Below, piece after piece: positions 12,054 through 24,269 of a stretch of DNA of 64,000 bases. A program made the translations under genes and the position numbers. The notes under the pieces are model-generated. The model was not told where the DNA came from, searched no databases, and worked only from the letters and a program-made list of their open reading frames with translations. The DNA is from Circinella umbellata (Eukaryota > Mucoromycota > Mucoromycetes > Mucorales > Lichtheimiaceae), in the NCBI GenBank assembly GCA_025093555.1, contig JAIWNF010000012.1, positions 1-64,000 of the forward strand, in the 5' to 3' direction. Numbering within the stretch: the stretch's first letter is position 1; each line of letters opens with the position of its first letter.

Positions 12054-13211
12054 CTATTTGGAAGTCTTTTGCCACTGAACATTCATGGCCATCAAAGATG
12101 TTATAACACTATTATAATAAAATAAGAAAAGGTAAGGAAACAAAGCCCACTTAGTTTACTATAATCTCGTTGCTAATTAACGCCCAATTTTTTTTTAAAA
12201 AAAAGTATCTTTACCCAGCAATTCCAATAACGCCTTCATCAGCAGGGATCCAACCAAGATTACCAGAAGGGATAATGATATCAACCAAATCTTGAAGTAA
12301 TTGATATGAATTTGAGTGAATGGCTCTATTATCGTTGTTTTAATTTATTTATATGCATATGGATGATACAAACAGTAATTAGATATAGTTCTATTGATTT
12401 AAACATGTTCTTGATCATAACAGTAACACCAGCTCATCCTTGTCTCTTCTCTCTCCCAACCCAGAGTATCCTCACTCTTCTTTCTTTTTAAATGAATACT
12501 TTACTTGGTCAACTGTTTCTCTTGAAGATCCAATTCCGGATCTTTCTCGTGTTCTGATTGTCTTTCACTCTTCATAAGCATCTTGGATCTCAGACTCAAT
12601 AGTCGATACTTGTACAAACCTGACATAATGGATGCAAATAAGCTAATAAACCAACATTTCCAACCAAATCTTTGAATTTTTGTAATATTGTTGGGTTTAT
12701 AGAATCCAATAGCTGTGGTCTAATATAATATATATACAATGGTATTAAATAGCAGTAAGAAAAAAAAATAAACGTGCGTATGAGATTATCTGACAGTCTT
12801 TTTTTTTTCTTTTTGCCACTCACTCCATCCCCCCACTCCACACACGCATATATACAATATACGTTTTTTTTTTCAACTTACCAAAACAAATACTTCAGAG
12901 CTATAGTAAAGAGCGTTACCCAAATGCTTCACAATGGATGTTAAACGAAAAATTTCATTATCCGTATTCAAACTATGGACGGCTGTTTGAACAAACTCAA
13001 TGGGTTTCAATAGGCGAAAAAATTTACGTCCATTACCAATATGATTTTTCAGTTCACTCCAACGTTCAAATACATCCTTTGGCGCTCCTTGACGATATAA
13101 ATAGAACGCATAAAATCGTGCAAAATATTGTACAAAACGACAAAGTTTTTCACGACCTGTAGTTGTTCCTAAATAGCTGTTTACATTGGTTACTTGGACG
13201 TTGAAAGACAT
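12054..13211 (-). CDS. PEX11: Peroxisomal membrane biogenesis protein PEX11
   Basis: Four exons (12882-13211, 12505-12719, 12215-12325, 12054-12108) join in frame to 236 residues, the usual PEX11 length. The N-terminus has G-R-E-K-L-C-R-F-V-Q-Y-F-A-R-F, the amphipathic helix characteristic of PEX11. Exon 2 gives A-I-G-F-Y-K-P and R-F-G-W-K-C-W-F-I-S-L-F-A-S-I-M-S-G-L-Y-K-Y-R, and exons 3-4 give the conserved end (Q-L-L-Q-D-L-V-D...G-W-I-P-A-D-E-G-V-I-G-I-A-G-V-I-T-S). PEX11 elongates the peroxisome membrane and promotes peroxisome proliferation and division. It lies 224 bp upstream of the WBP11-like gene on the same strand. Confidence 0.92.
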
Positions 13212-13624
13212 GTTTTTTTTTGTCGATATGCTAATAATAATAACAGCTAATTAAAAGTAGTATGAGGTAGAAGAAAAAGAAAAAGAAATGAAAGTATGAA
13301 AGAGGGGGGAGGGAGGGAAGTTAAAAAAGGAGAAAGTTTCTTTAATTTTTCAAGGGGTTGCATTTGTATTGTAATTGTTCCCCTATGTGTATAAAGGATA
13401 AACCAAATTTGGGCGTTCGTATATAAATATAAAGTACATTCTGAATCAACAAAACCGTCACATCTTACATAAAACATGTATGTTGTTGCATTGCATCAAA
13501 GAAAAAATTGTATATACACTTTTATTACACAGTAAAATTGGGGAGAAAGGGAGAAAGAAAGGGAGGGGGGATTATTATTACTATTATGCAAAAGGGAAAG
13601 GGGGGGAAGAGAAAAAGAGATTAT
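13212..13624. other. Short intergenic spacer
   Basis: 413 bp between the PEX11 start and the stop of the Ish1-repeat gene, both on the minus strand. It must hold the PEX11 promoter and the upstream gene's 3' UTR. Purine-rich GGGAGG/GAAAGG tracts occur at about 13260-13340 and 13540-13615; no other element was recognised. Confidence 0.5.
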
Positions 13625-15169
13625 TTAACAGCAGTTATCTGCTTTATGTTTATAATACTTTGCTTTCCAAGTCTCAAGCAATAAAGCAATTCGGTCAATA
13701 TTATGTTGAGTTTGTGCTTGTGTTTGAGTTTGAGATTTTGTCAAATAGTTTTTAATATTATCCAATGCATGGTCTACGTTAGCCTTGGTCAACGATTCCT
13801 GATTGGAAAAGGTTCTACTAAGATAAGATTGAATCCAATTAACCTGTGCTTCAGTATATCCCATTTGACGATACGCCTCCTTTTCCTGTTCTCGCCAGAA
13901 ATGAGCAAACGAATCACGCCACGATGTAGCTGCATCTGTGGCTCGGGCTTTCACGGATGAAATTGAATCTGTTGCGTGAACATATTGTTCATGGTGAGAC
14001 TTGTGTGCTTTTGCCGATGATGTCTTCCAGTCATCTGTGACAGATCCAACGGCAGCCCGAATAGTAGCATAAGCTGAATGATCTTCATATGGATCGACAG
14101 GATCACCTAAAACAGGTGTCAAGTAATAACGGACCTTACCACAGGCTGTTGCCCACCAATCGTAAAGATAATCCATTGTATCATAACCAGAATCCTTGAT
14201 CTTTTGTGTCACATCTTCAGCCCATTGTTGAGATTGATCAGCTTTGTCACCAATATAATCGATAGCAAATAGCTTGTAACCATTCACGTCTTGTTCGATT
14301 GAACGCATCACGTTTGTGATTTGATCTTGAGTCATTCCCAATTGTTTTTGCTTATGCTTTAAATCATGCTTGAATTGGTGTCTCCAATGCTTATCACCCA
14401 ACTTGAGAACATCACGAGTAGATTCCATTGAACCGCGTAATTGTTGAATTACTGCTTCAGCTTGTTTTTGATTTAATCCAGTTGATTGTAAAAGACGACT
14501 TTGGACACTTTGAAGCCAACGGTTCAAAGAAGAAGCAGCATCATCTTTACGAGCAGTAAAGACACGTTGATACCATGGTTTATTTTCAGTAAAAGAGGAA
14601 GATAAATCATTGGATATCTCACGCCATTGAGATTCGGTAACAACTTTTTTCTTTATAAGATCGTGCTTGACAGCATTCATGGATTGTGCAATTCGATCTC
14701 GAGAAAGTTGGCCTTGTAGCTCGAGTTGACGAAGTCGGTGTTGAACAGTATCGATTAATGCTTCCATGTTTTCATCAGAAAGAGCTTTTTGTTGCTCAAG
14801 CTTAATCTTTAAACCAGACATGATATGGTCAATCTTGCTGCCAAAGATTTCGGCATTGGCGGCAGCGGCATTTTTGTAATATTTAACTGTATCGGTAATG
14901 GATGGATCGTTTTCTTTATATGAAATACCGTATTTATCCAAGAAGTCATAATATTGTTCTTTGGTCCATGAAGCAATATCATCTGTTACCACTAAATTTA
15001 TACAAAGAACAAATTGCTCCGAATTATTAGAGTTTTAATTGTTTTTTTTTTTGATATCTCGCACACACATATCTTTTTACTTACAACGTGCCGAAGTTGT
15101 CGACACAAAAACGAGAAGACAAGTTGCTACGAGAATAGCAAGTAATAAACACTTGCGTGGCAGTATCAT
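13625..15169 (-). CDS. Ish1/Msc1-domain repeat protein with signal peptide
   Basis: Two exons (15085-15169 and 13625-14991) join in frame to 483 residues. Exon 1 encodes a basic start followed by an ~18-residue hydrophobic core (L-L-L-A-I-L-V-A-T-C-L-L-V-F-V) ending S-A-R, a signal peptide or anchor. Immediately after comes I-A-S-W-T-K-E-Q-Y-Y-D-F-L-D-K-Y-G-I, the Ish1 motif (W-x-x-E-x-L-x-x-F-L-x-x-x-G-I). More degenerate copies of helical repeats follow, for example R-W-L-Q-S-V-Q-S-R-L-L-Q-S-T-G-L and Y-T-E-A-Q-V-N-W-I-Q-S-Y-L. Fungal Ish1/Msc1 proteins are stress-induced and locate to the ER or nuclear envelope. Helical throughout, Q- and W-rich, no enzymatic motif. The molecular role is not inferable. 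Confidence 0.8.
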
Positions 15170-16226
15170 TACTATTATTATTAAAAAAAAAGTAAAGAAA
15201 AAAGGTGATATAAACAAGGGTAAATGATCCATTTAAAATACCTTTTTTTTATATGCATGAAAAATCCGCTAAAAATACCCCAGAGATAATATAATTTTTT
15301 CTATCTTATTCTAGGGATATTAGCATTAAAAAAAAAGAAGAGCCAAAGAAAATCCTTTAGGTCGTCACCGTTACGTCGTTTCAGAAATGACGTAAATTCA
15401 ACACTGTAATCATTTGATTTATATCAAATTGATATTATTCAATTGTATTTTCAATTGTTTCAATTAAAATATTATTAATAAATTTAGTTTCTCCTAGGCA
15501 TTATTATCATCTATTAAGTAAATAAGCTTAAAAAATAAGAACTCCACATAAGTATTCTTATATGAATCATTTATCAAGTTTTTATTTATTCACTCTTCCC
15601 TTTCGAGATTTCCATTCTATTTTTTTCTTAATAGTTTAGAAAATTCATTATCTATTGTATAAAATATAAATCACATTTATAGAATAATGTACTATAAAAG
15701 ACATATCAAATAAGTATTTTGATATCATTACGGCTCACGAAAATGATAAACATTAAGATAATACTTCTTTTTTCTGAAAAACAGTATGTTTTTCACGATG
15801 ATTGCTATCATAGAAAAATAAATTCATGCAATATGAGGTAATATATGTGCTTTTTTTTTTATTTTGACTTGGCATATGTATTTTCAATCTAGTGAGTTTT
15901 TTTTTCAGTACTGTCGAAATAGTTGGCTCTTCATTTTCAATACGTATCAATCAATTATTATCAATTAATAATTAAACTTAGGTGTGATTGAGTACAGGGG
16001 GAATTTTTGTGTTACGTACAATGTATTTTTTTCTTCCGCTCCATGGTGCGTGCGTTTTAACTATGTTAAAGAGAACCATTTCCCGATAACCCCTTGTTTA
16101 GTTAAGTTATTTTTTTTAGTTACAAATAGCACAACAACATTTTTATTTTATTGAGATAAAGACTCAAATAACGAAAAAACACTTTTTAGTCTTTTTTTAA
16201 AAAAGAACAAGGTATAAATTTTTGGT
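15170..16226. other. Intergenic region with promoter of the Ish1-repeat gene
   Basis: About 1.06 kb between the Ish1-repeat gene start and the phosphate carrier stop. Very AT-rich. A 65-codon open frame at 15753-15950 has no recognisable feature. No repeat or RNA gene was seen. Confidence 0.5.
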
Positions 16227-17698
16227 TTAGGTTTCTACTTTAGCAATTTCTACTCCTCCTGTTGCACCTAATACTCGTTTGATATCACCGTAGATAGCAC
16301 TATAAATATATAAAGAAAAAATATTAGTAAATATTTTTATACATACAAAATAAAGAAAGAAAAAAAAAACTTACAATTGACCAGCAGTAAGAGAAGCAAC
16401 CATAACAATACGTGGACCCAATCCAACAAATAACCCTTTAGCTCCCAATTGACCTGCCAAGGTAATAAGACGAGAGGTAACGGATTGTCCTTCACCACCT
16501 TTTTGCTTATTGATTTTAGATAATAATGTATCAGCAGGTTGTGAAATAATAGCAGCAGCAGTACCAGCAATGATACCGGCACTAAGATTAATAATTGTCA
16601 TTGTAGAAGGAGACAATTGATCTTTAGGTGTTCTGATACTACGTAATATTTGTTCACTATAAATTGTTTTTGTTTATGTTAATAAAATCACTCTCCTTTT
16701 TTTTACGTACTTTAAATAAATAATAAATAATATTTACGCTGCACGTTCATAAACAACAAACTTGGCCATAGTATATGGAACTTGTTTAAACAAAATAGGA
16801 CCTAAAATGATAATCGTAACACGTTAAAAGAAGAAACACTACAACCAATTTATGAAAATAAAAATAAAAATGAAATACATACCAAAACCACTATTGTTTT
16901 TATTATTATTCAAGGTTTAAAAATCAATAATTAATATTTGTTAAGTGGAGTATATAAATAATTATTATTATTATTATTTCATTCTTACCTATAAAAACCA
17001 CGCATAACACCTTCTTCACGAAGTAATCGACTAAAACCACTCACAAGTCCAGTAGCAAAATCAGGCTGAGAGACCAAACGAATACGAGTAGCTTCAAGAG
17101 GACATAAAGCCACATCAGCAAAGAATTCAGCAATACCAGCAGCACCCAAATAAATAGCAGTTCTGTTTTCACTGGCCTTTTCAACACCAACTTGATCAAT
17201 AAATGTCTTTTTCCAGAATTCATAACCTCCAAACTTGAATGCTCCTTGTATGAAATAACCAGCAAAAGTAGGTCCAACACCTGTTAAAAGAGCACCAGCC
17301 CCTTCTTGTGCAACCACTTTACGGAAACTAGCAATCATACCCTATCATTATATGTTGTTATTAAAAGAGTTGTAAAAAAAAGATACGTTAAACTGTATGA
17401 AGAACAATGATATCGCAAGGAAATGCATATAAAGATATACGACTCATATCATTCAGGGACAATCATTTTTTGATTATAAAAATAAAGAATAACTTACTTG
17501 ATTATATCTTTCAGGATCTAGCTGCATTCTAGTTTTTACAACATCAACAGGTGTCATAGCACCATGAGTAACGGCACAACAAACAGCACCAGCAAAAGCA
17601 AAACGAGAATATAAATCTACACCAGTAGGAGCAGGTTTATCAGCTGCAACTGAAGGAATAAAAAACTTGTTTTTCAATGTAGTTTGTGATGGAAACAT
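16227..17698 (-). CDS. MIR1: Mitochondrial phosphate carrier (SLC25 family)
   Basis: Six exons (17498-17698, 16989-17341, 16883-16890, 16738-16801, 16375-16656, 16227-16299) join in frame to 326 residues, normal for PiC. Carrier signature repeats are visible: [11 protein letters not shown] in repeat 1, C-P-L-E-A-T-R-I-R in repeat 2 and [10 protein letters not shown] in repeat 3. The PiC hallmark [21 protein letters not shown] is present, followed by [15 protein letters not shown]. It imports phosphate with protons across the inner membrane for ATP synthesis. Exon 3 is an 8-nt microexon needed to complete the conserved Y-S-G-F-G-P. The gene diverges from holocytochrome c synthase over 299 bp. 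Confidence 0.93.
16883..16890 (-). other. 8-nt microexon of the phosphate carrier gene
   Basis: The sequence T-GGT-TTT-G is flanked by an AATAG acceptor and a GTATGT donor. Its inclusion restores the frame and produces the family-conserved S-G-F-G before P-I-L-F-K-Q; skipping it would frameshift the protein. Confidence 0.85.
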
Positions 17699-17997
17699 GA
17701 TAATAATAATTTCTTGTTAAGAAATAAAACTAATAAAAAAAAGGGTATAAGAAGAAGAAGAAACGAAAAAAACGAACTGGAGAAGAAATATAAAAAAAGG
17801 AACTACGTTTAAATAAGGAAACATCCTTGCATCATCATTCAAAAAAATCCTTCCGTATCATTCCATTGTCCCCCACGATGAGATAAAATTCATGTTTCGG
17901 GGGATCATTCGTGATTCATAAATCATTAAAAATTGTCGGAACGCCCCGGGCCTAAAACTCTACCACCTTCTTTATTATTATAACAAAAAAAACAAAT
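17699..17997. promoter_or_regulatory. Divergent promoter of phosphate carrier and holocytochrome c synthase
   Basis: 299 bp separate two start codons pointing away from each other, so both promoters must lie here (inference). It is more GC-rich than other spacers in the middle, with CCCCCACG near 17870, CGGGGG near 17898 and CGCCCCGGGCC near 17942. No known binding site is claimed. Confidence 0.6.
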
Positions 17998-19026
17998 ATG
18001 TCAACAGAAAATAAATGTCCTGTAGACCATACCAAAATGGCATCTCCACCATCTCCACCACAACAACAACCAGTACCTACAAATGATGCGACAAAATGTC
18101 CTGTTGACCATTCAAAATTCCAATCACCTCCTCCTTCTTCAGAAGGAGAAAAATGTCCAGTGGATCCAAGTGCTTATCAACATTTCTTACCCAAAGATCA
18201 AAAGTTGTCAGAAACAACCAAAGAAGAAACAGAAAAATGTCCAGTGGATCCAGCATCGTATAAACACTTTTTACCTTCAAAAGACCAACAACAACAACCA
18301 GAAGAAGGGTGTGATTCTGACGCGATCGATGCACGAAATAATATGCCTGCAGTTGCACAACAAACACCTGTTCCTGGTCAAAAAATGTCTTTGGGAACGG
18401 AACGAGAAGTTTCAACAATTCCACGTGCTGATAAAGAAGAAAATAATTGGATTTATCCTTCAGAACAAATGTTTTTTAATGCTATGCGACGTAAAAATTG
18501 GAAACCTGAAGAAAAAGATATGCCTGTAGTTGTTCCTATTCATAATGCTGTTAATGAAATGGCTTGGATGAAAATTCTTGAATGGGAAAAAATGCATAAA
18601 ACGTAAGTATCAATGCGTGGATAAAAAAAACTCTATTATAAAAAAAAACTAAATAAAAAATGTTATTAGTACATGTGATCAACCAAAGTTAGTTAAATTT
18701 CAAGGAAAACCTAAAGATATTACACCCAAGGCTCGTTTGTATTCATGGTTTGGGTAAGCGTATACATTTTATATAGTGCTTTTAATAATTTTAATTTAAC
18801 TAAACCAAACAATCATTTTAGTTATAAACTACCTTTTGATCGTCACGATTGGGTTGTGGATCGATGTGGTGAAAAAATAACTTATGTGATTGATTTCTAC
18901 TCTGGTAAGCAAGATCCAAGAAGACCTGAAAGTGTTAGTTTCTATCTTGATGTACGTCCAGCAGTATCACTTTCTGGTATTTGGGATCGTGTAAGAATGT
19001 CTTTCCAAAAGGGTGAATTTATTTAG
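17998..19026 (+). CDS. CYC3: Holocytochrome c synthase (cytochrome c heme lyase)
   Basis: Three exons (17998-18602, 18670-18753, 18822-19026) join in frame to 297 residues. The N-terminal 90 residues contain four K-C-P-V-D motifs (Cys 7, 34, 53 and 81), the CP heme-binding type seen in one or two copies in typical HCCS. The catalytic domain is well conserved: N-N-W-I-Y-P-S-E-Q-M-F-F-N-A-M-R-R-K, I-H-N-A-V-N-E-M-A-W, G-K-P-K-D-I-T-P-K-A-R, P-F-D-R-H-D-W, Y-V-I-D-F-Y-S-G and L-D-V-R-P-A. It attaches heme covalently to apocytochrome c in the mitochondrial intermembrane space. Whether it serves cytochrome c, c1 or both cannot be told. Shares a divergent promoter region with the phosphate carrier. 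Confidence 0.93.
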
Positions 19027-19340
19027 ATTTATCATTCTTCTTCTTCTCTTTTTCCTTATCTCTTGTATTATAATTATCCTATACCGTCTTTTACACACAT
19101 ACACTCAGAACAATAACTGCATAATAGTAGTCTTTGTTTCCCCTCCCCTGAGTTGCAAAGGTGGCTTATTTTTTCTTCGAGTTACCTAAATCCCAATTTT
19201 GGAAAATTACTTTCCCGACACGCACATAGCAGCACAGTAGAAAAAAAATTAGCATTATTTAAAATAGATTTCTCTTTTTTTTTTCTCTATACATTATACA
19301 TTTTTATTATCATTAAAAAAAAAGTAATTAATATTTCCTT
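19027..19340. other. Spacer between heme lyase and UTP7
   Basis: 314 bp tail-to-head spacer holding the 3' end of the heme lyase transcript and the UTP7 promoter. Pyrimidine-rich before the UTP7 start; no other element recognised. Confidence 0.5.
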
Positions 19341-21452
19341 ATGGGTCAACCAAAAACTAATAATAAAACCGTCAATCCTGCGTTAGCAGCTGCAGAACGA
19401 AAATATCAACGTGGAAAACCAGTACCATTCAAAGTAAATCGATCCCATTTATATATATATATTTTGTTTTGTTTTCTTTCCACTAATCGCGAACGATCGA
19501 TCTAACAATGAAAAACTCGATAATCAAATTTTTAGAAAGTAAGAAGTGGAAAACTTCGAGGAAAATTAGAACGACAAGAAGAAAAGATCCGAGATGCAGT
19601 ACAATCAGCAGCAAGAGCAGAATTGTTGTTAGGTGAAGAAGCTGGTTTTCTGGAAGCAGAAGGAATTGAAAAGACATATAACTATAGACAAGACCAATTA
19701 TCAAAAGAAGTTGATATTAATACCTCACAAAAGGTTTGTAGTCTAAGGAAAATGAATGTTAATTTTACTGGATCATTTGACTTATAATATCATGGGTTTC
19801 GATAGATCTTTAATCTCGATTTACCGGATCATGGACCTTATAGCATTGATTATACACGTAACGGAAGGTACGATAAAAAAAGGAGATTATTTTATATTTT
19901 GTTTATCCGATGATAACCTTATAATATATATATGTATATAAATATATATTAGACATTTACTTATTGGTGGTAAAACGGGTCATTTGGCTGCATTTGATTG
20001 GCAATCTGGCAAGTTACATTTTGAAGTACATGTAAATGAACTTGTACGCGATGTTAAGTAAGTTATTTATCATTTGTGGATTTATTATCTATTAAAAAGA
20101 GAAAAGTAGATAGATAGATAAAAGAAAACTCATACCTTTTTAATTAGATGGTTACATAATGAAACATTATTTGCAGCAGCACAAAAACGATGTGTTTATA
20201 TTTATGATAATAGCGGTTTAGAAATTCATCGATTAAAAAATCATATGGATGTCACCAAACTTGAATTTTTACCATACCATTATTTACTTGCTACTGTTGT
20301 AAGTTATTATTTTTTGTAAATAGAGGATCAGAATATGGGAAATGTATTAAATTATTATAAATTTTATTACTTAGGGTAATGCAGGTTTTCTTAAATACCA
20401 AGATACATCAACTGGTCAATTAGTTTCTGAATTACGAACAAAACTTGGTTCTTGTTCTACCATGGCTCAAAATCCATGGAATGCTATTATGCATTTGGGT
20501 CATGCTAATGGTACTGTTTCATTATGGTCACCCAATATGTCAAGTCCTTTAGTTAAAATGCAATGTCATCGTGGTAATGTTCAAGCACTTGCAGTGGATC
20601 CAACAGGTCGATATATGTCAACAGCAGGTTTGGATGGTCAATTAAAAGTATGGGATATTCGAAAATATGAAGTTTTACAAGAATATTATACACCACGACC
20701 AGCAACATCATTATCTATTTCTCAACGAGGTTTATTAGGCGTTGGTTGGAGTACACATGTATCTGTAAGTAATTGTGAATATATATATATATTGTGGAAA
20801 AAGAAGTAGATGGTTAATAATAAATTTATTTTGTACAGGTATGGAAAGATGCATTTTTAACCAAACAAAACTCACCCTATATGAATCACATTCAACCTTC
20901 ATCATCTATTCGTGATATCCAATTTGTTCCATACGAAGATGTACTTGGTTTTGGTCATGCCAAAGGTGTATCCAGTATTGTTGTTCCAGGTGCTGGTGAA
21001 CCTAACTTTGATTCACTTGCTGCTAATCCTTATCAAACTAAGAAACAACGACAAGAAACTGAAGTACATAGTCTATTGGATAAATTACAACCAGATATGA
21101 TTGCTTTGGATCCTACACATGTTGGTAGAATGACTCGATTGACGAAACAAGATATCATACGTGTACGTAAAGAGGAAAAGGAACAAGATGAATCTGCTCG
21201 ATATCAAAAGTTGCGCAAGAAGGCAAAGAAACATCTTAAACGTCATGAAAATGTCATTGAACAACGAAAGGTAATTAATTAATAGATAATTTTATTTGTG
21301 AGATATACTTTTTATATTATATATACTAACTATATAATAATTATTTTTAGATTGACATTAGCGAAAAATTCGAACAAGAAAAACAAAAACGTTTGGCAGC
21401 AAATCAAAAACCAAAAGAATTTACAGCATTGGATATCTTCAATAATAAATAA
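19341..21452 (+). CDS. UTP7: U3 snoRNP-associated WD40 protein Utp7 (WDR46/BING4)
   Basis: Eight exons (19341-19433, 19536-19733, 19806-19867, 19953-20057, 20148-20298, 20375-20764, 20839-21270, 21351-21452) join in frame to 510 residues. The protein has a basic N-terminus, a helical segment with [10 protein letters not shown], and WD repeats including [16 protein letters not shown] and [16 protein letters not shown]. The C-terminal BING4CT domain follows: [24 protein letters not shown] and [14 protein letters not shown]. It ends in a lysine-rich helix. Utp7 is a small-subunit processome component needed for 18S rRNA maturation in the nucleolus. Confidence 0.93.
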
Positions 21453-22387
21453 AATCTCTTCCTTTTTAATTTCTTTCTTTTGTGTAAATATATTTATTTT
21501 GTTATATATAATTTTAACTTATCTAATGTAGAGGTATATAATAAAGAATGGCATCCACTTTTGTAAGCATCTTGAAGATAGAGAACGAGCGAGAGAGAAA
21601 GAAAAAAATATTCTCTAGAAAGATATCAAATTATCAGACTGGCACTATAAAAATTAATACCAACGGACACATAAAAATATAGGATGAAAAGGATGTCGTA
21701 AGAAAAACAACAAGTATAATAGACAAACACAACGTCGTTACATGGCAACAATGATTTATTTCTGAGCTATATCATTATCATTCTACTCTTTCACATGTAT
21801 ACCCACGATGATTTATAGTATTTTTACAATGTACCCCATTTCAAGGCTAAGCATTGATCAACATGGATACATACCTGCAGAACACGGAAAATAGATTATA
21901 TCACCGTTGACCACATAGATTGGATATATTTTTATCCCATATACCATAGTTCTCTTTCACTTTTTTTTTCATTTAAGCACATATCATTATTTATACTTTA
22001 TCAATAATTGCATCATGTTGTAAATTGTCAGTGTTTTATTCATAAGACATTATTAAAGTTGCTATTATTTATGGAGATGAAACATAATCTGGGCGAGAGA
22101 TTGCTAAATCCTGGATTAAACATCTTACTCAAAGTAGAAGCAACTTAAGGAGTTTCAATAAAGAATTAGCATCACAAACTACTCGTTGGTACTACTAAAT
22201 CGTTATACCTAGCAGAACAATTTTCTTGAACTTATTAAAAGTAAATAAAACTTTTGTTATATCGATAATCTTTTTACGAATTTACAAAACTATCTCTATT
22301 CTGTTCTAAATCATGTTGATATAAACCCTTTACAATAAGAATCAAACATAACATTAAATATATATATATATATATATATATAAGATT

Positions 22388-22449
<62 letters not shown>

Positions 22450-24269
22450 GACTAATAGATATCATCGCGTTCTAATCTTTCAAGCTTTAAAGTCGCTGTT
22501 TTATTGGACATAGCGTTGTTATGAATTATAAAATAAAAAAAAGCATAGATTTCCATCAAATGGGTTTGAGTGAGACCAATGTTCATCTGATTTTTAAACT
22601 ATAGGAAGTTTATGACGTTGTCAGGATCAATATCATGTATTTTGACTTTAGACTCGCCTAAACTAAAGCCATGCATCCATACATATTTCTCTGACATTTA
22701 ATATGGAAATTGTATCTCCATGACTGAACCGGGTCTTTAAGTGAGCGTAAAGAGCTTTTAGGTAACTCGAGGATCCGATCTTTTAATAAAAATCTAGTAT
22801 GAAAAATACCGAAAGCGAATAATAAATAAGCAATAATTTGAGGGTTTTAGATCAAAATATTGTCGAATGATTCGATAAAGCACTTATCGGGAATAAAAAA
22901 AAAAGTAAGTTCTGTTTCCTGTATATACGTTATATTATAGATAAATATAGTCACTGACAACAGCGTATAGATGTTGCTAGATTAAAAAAAATTTCCAAGA
23001 AATTTTCTAATGACTGCTCCCTACAATGTTACCTTTTACTTGATCGGATTGATTATATAAGATAAAGATGCCGTTTAGCAGGTTCCCTTTGTTTAATATT
23101 AACTGATGATATGATATATGTTTAATAGAAGATACAAGATCACATAAGTAGTAAAACATATAGCACAACAGCAAATGATGATTGTTAAATATTAAACTAT
23201 TAAAGTTATGTAAAATGAGAAAATAAAACTATTATATATAAGAACTATACGTGATGTTCAAAGTAAATAGTGAACTCTTTAATGATCTACAGTATAGCTA
23301 TACTAAATTGGGAATGGTATATCTTCTAATTCTATTAGATCACGTTTGTCGTAAATAAAAAAGATTAGAATATTAGAAGGGGTTCAAGGCAATAAATAAA
23401 TAAATAAAAGCTTTTTAGATTTACCCACGAGGGAACAAAGTATATCATATTTTTACGTTTTGAATTGTTTCATTTAAAATTCTATGTCATTGGTAACTTT
23501 TAGTAAGCACGCTTGTTTCACAGAAAAAAAAAGATAGAAAAAAATTGCATTGATTTCAAAATGAAGTTGGATGTAACTCTTAATTTATAATACCGACAGA
23601 AATTTTTAAACTTATATCTTTTATCGTGACCGTACTTTTTTTAATTCCTTACCCGGGATTTTCAAAAGATGAGTAACAAAAAGATATGATCCATGTTGCT
23701 ATATTTTATGGATTCAAATAACGCAATCGATTATTGAGAAACCCTAGGAATTTAACAAAGCTGCTTTGTTGTTTTAACGTAACCTTTACTGTTTTATTTA
23801 CTTATTTGATTATTTATTACTGTTTGATCTACATAATAAAAAGGAAAAGAGTAGAATTTATTAACATAAATATATTTTAGACACAATAACGAAAAAGAAA
23901 AAAATAGCCGTCCGAATTGAGATGAAACAGACATATTTAGAATAAGTAAAAAAAAAACGTGTAACCATAAACATAACTAAAAGGAAAGAAGTTTTTGTAG
24001 AATACCGGGAAAAGTCAAGAAAGTAAGTTGTGTACCTTCGAAGTTATCATGACTTGCAAAACAACAGAAATTTTTGAATATGATTGGCTGATTTTAATAA
24101 ATTGACTCTAAATTTGAGGACCTTGTTGGTTGCCATATATAAAGACACCATTTTTTTTGTTTTTTAGTTTTAGTTTTGGTTTTGGTTATTCATAATTTTA
24201 TTTTATTATTACCCTTTCCTAACCTAATTTTATATTTATTTACTATTACATTTACATACTTAAAAAATA
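21453..24269. other. Intergenic region with microsatellites
   Basis: About 2.8 kb without a supported gene between UTP7 and the zinc transporter. It contains an (AT)n run at about 22358-22382 directly followed by a (GA)n run at about 22391-22446. Otherwise AT-rich with scattered A/T tracts. The last few hundred bases should include the zinc transporter promoter; a pyrimidine-rich stretch precedes its start. Confidence 0.6.
22358..22446. repeat. Compound microsatellite (AT)n-(GA)n
   Basis: Roughly 12 AT units, a short spacer TAAGATTAGAAA, then about 28 GA units. Confidence 0.95.

Noticed and set aside
12505..12719. In-frame stop in PEX11 exon 2
   Set aside because: A first reading suggested TAA; re-reading shows TTC-AAA / ATT-CAA, so the exon is open and the gene intact.
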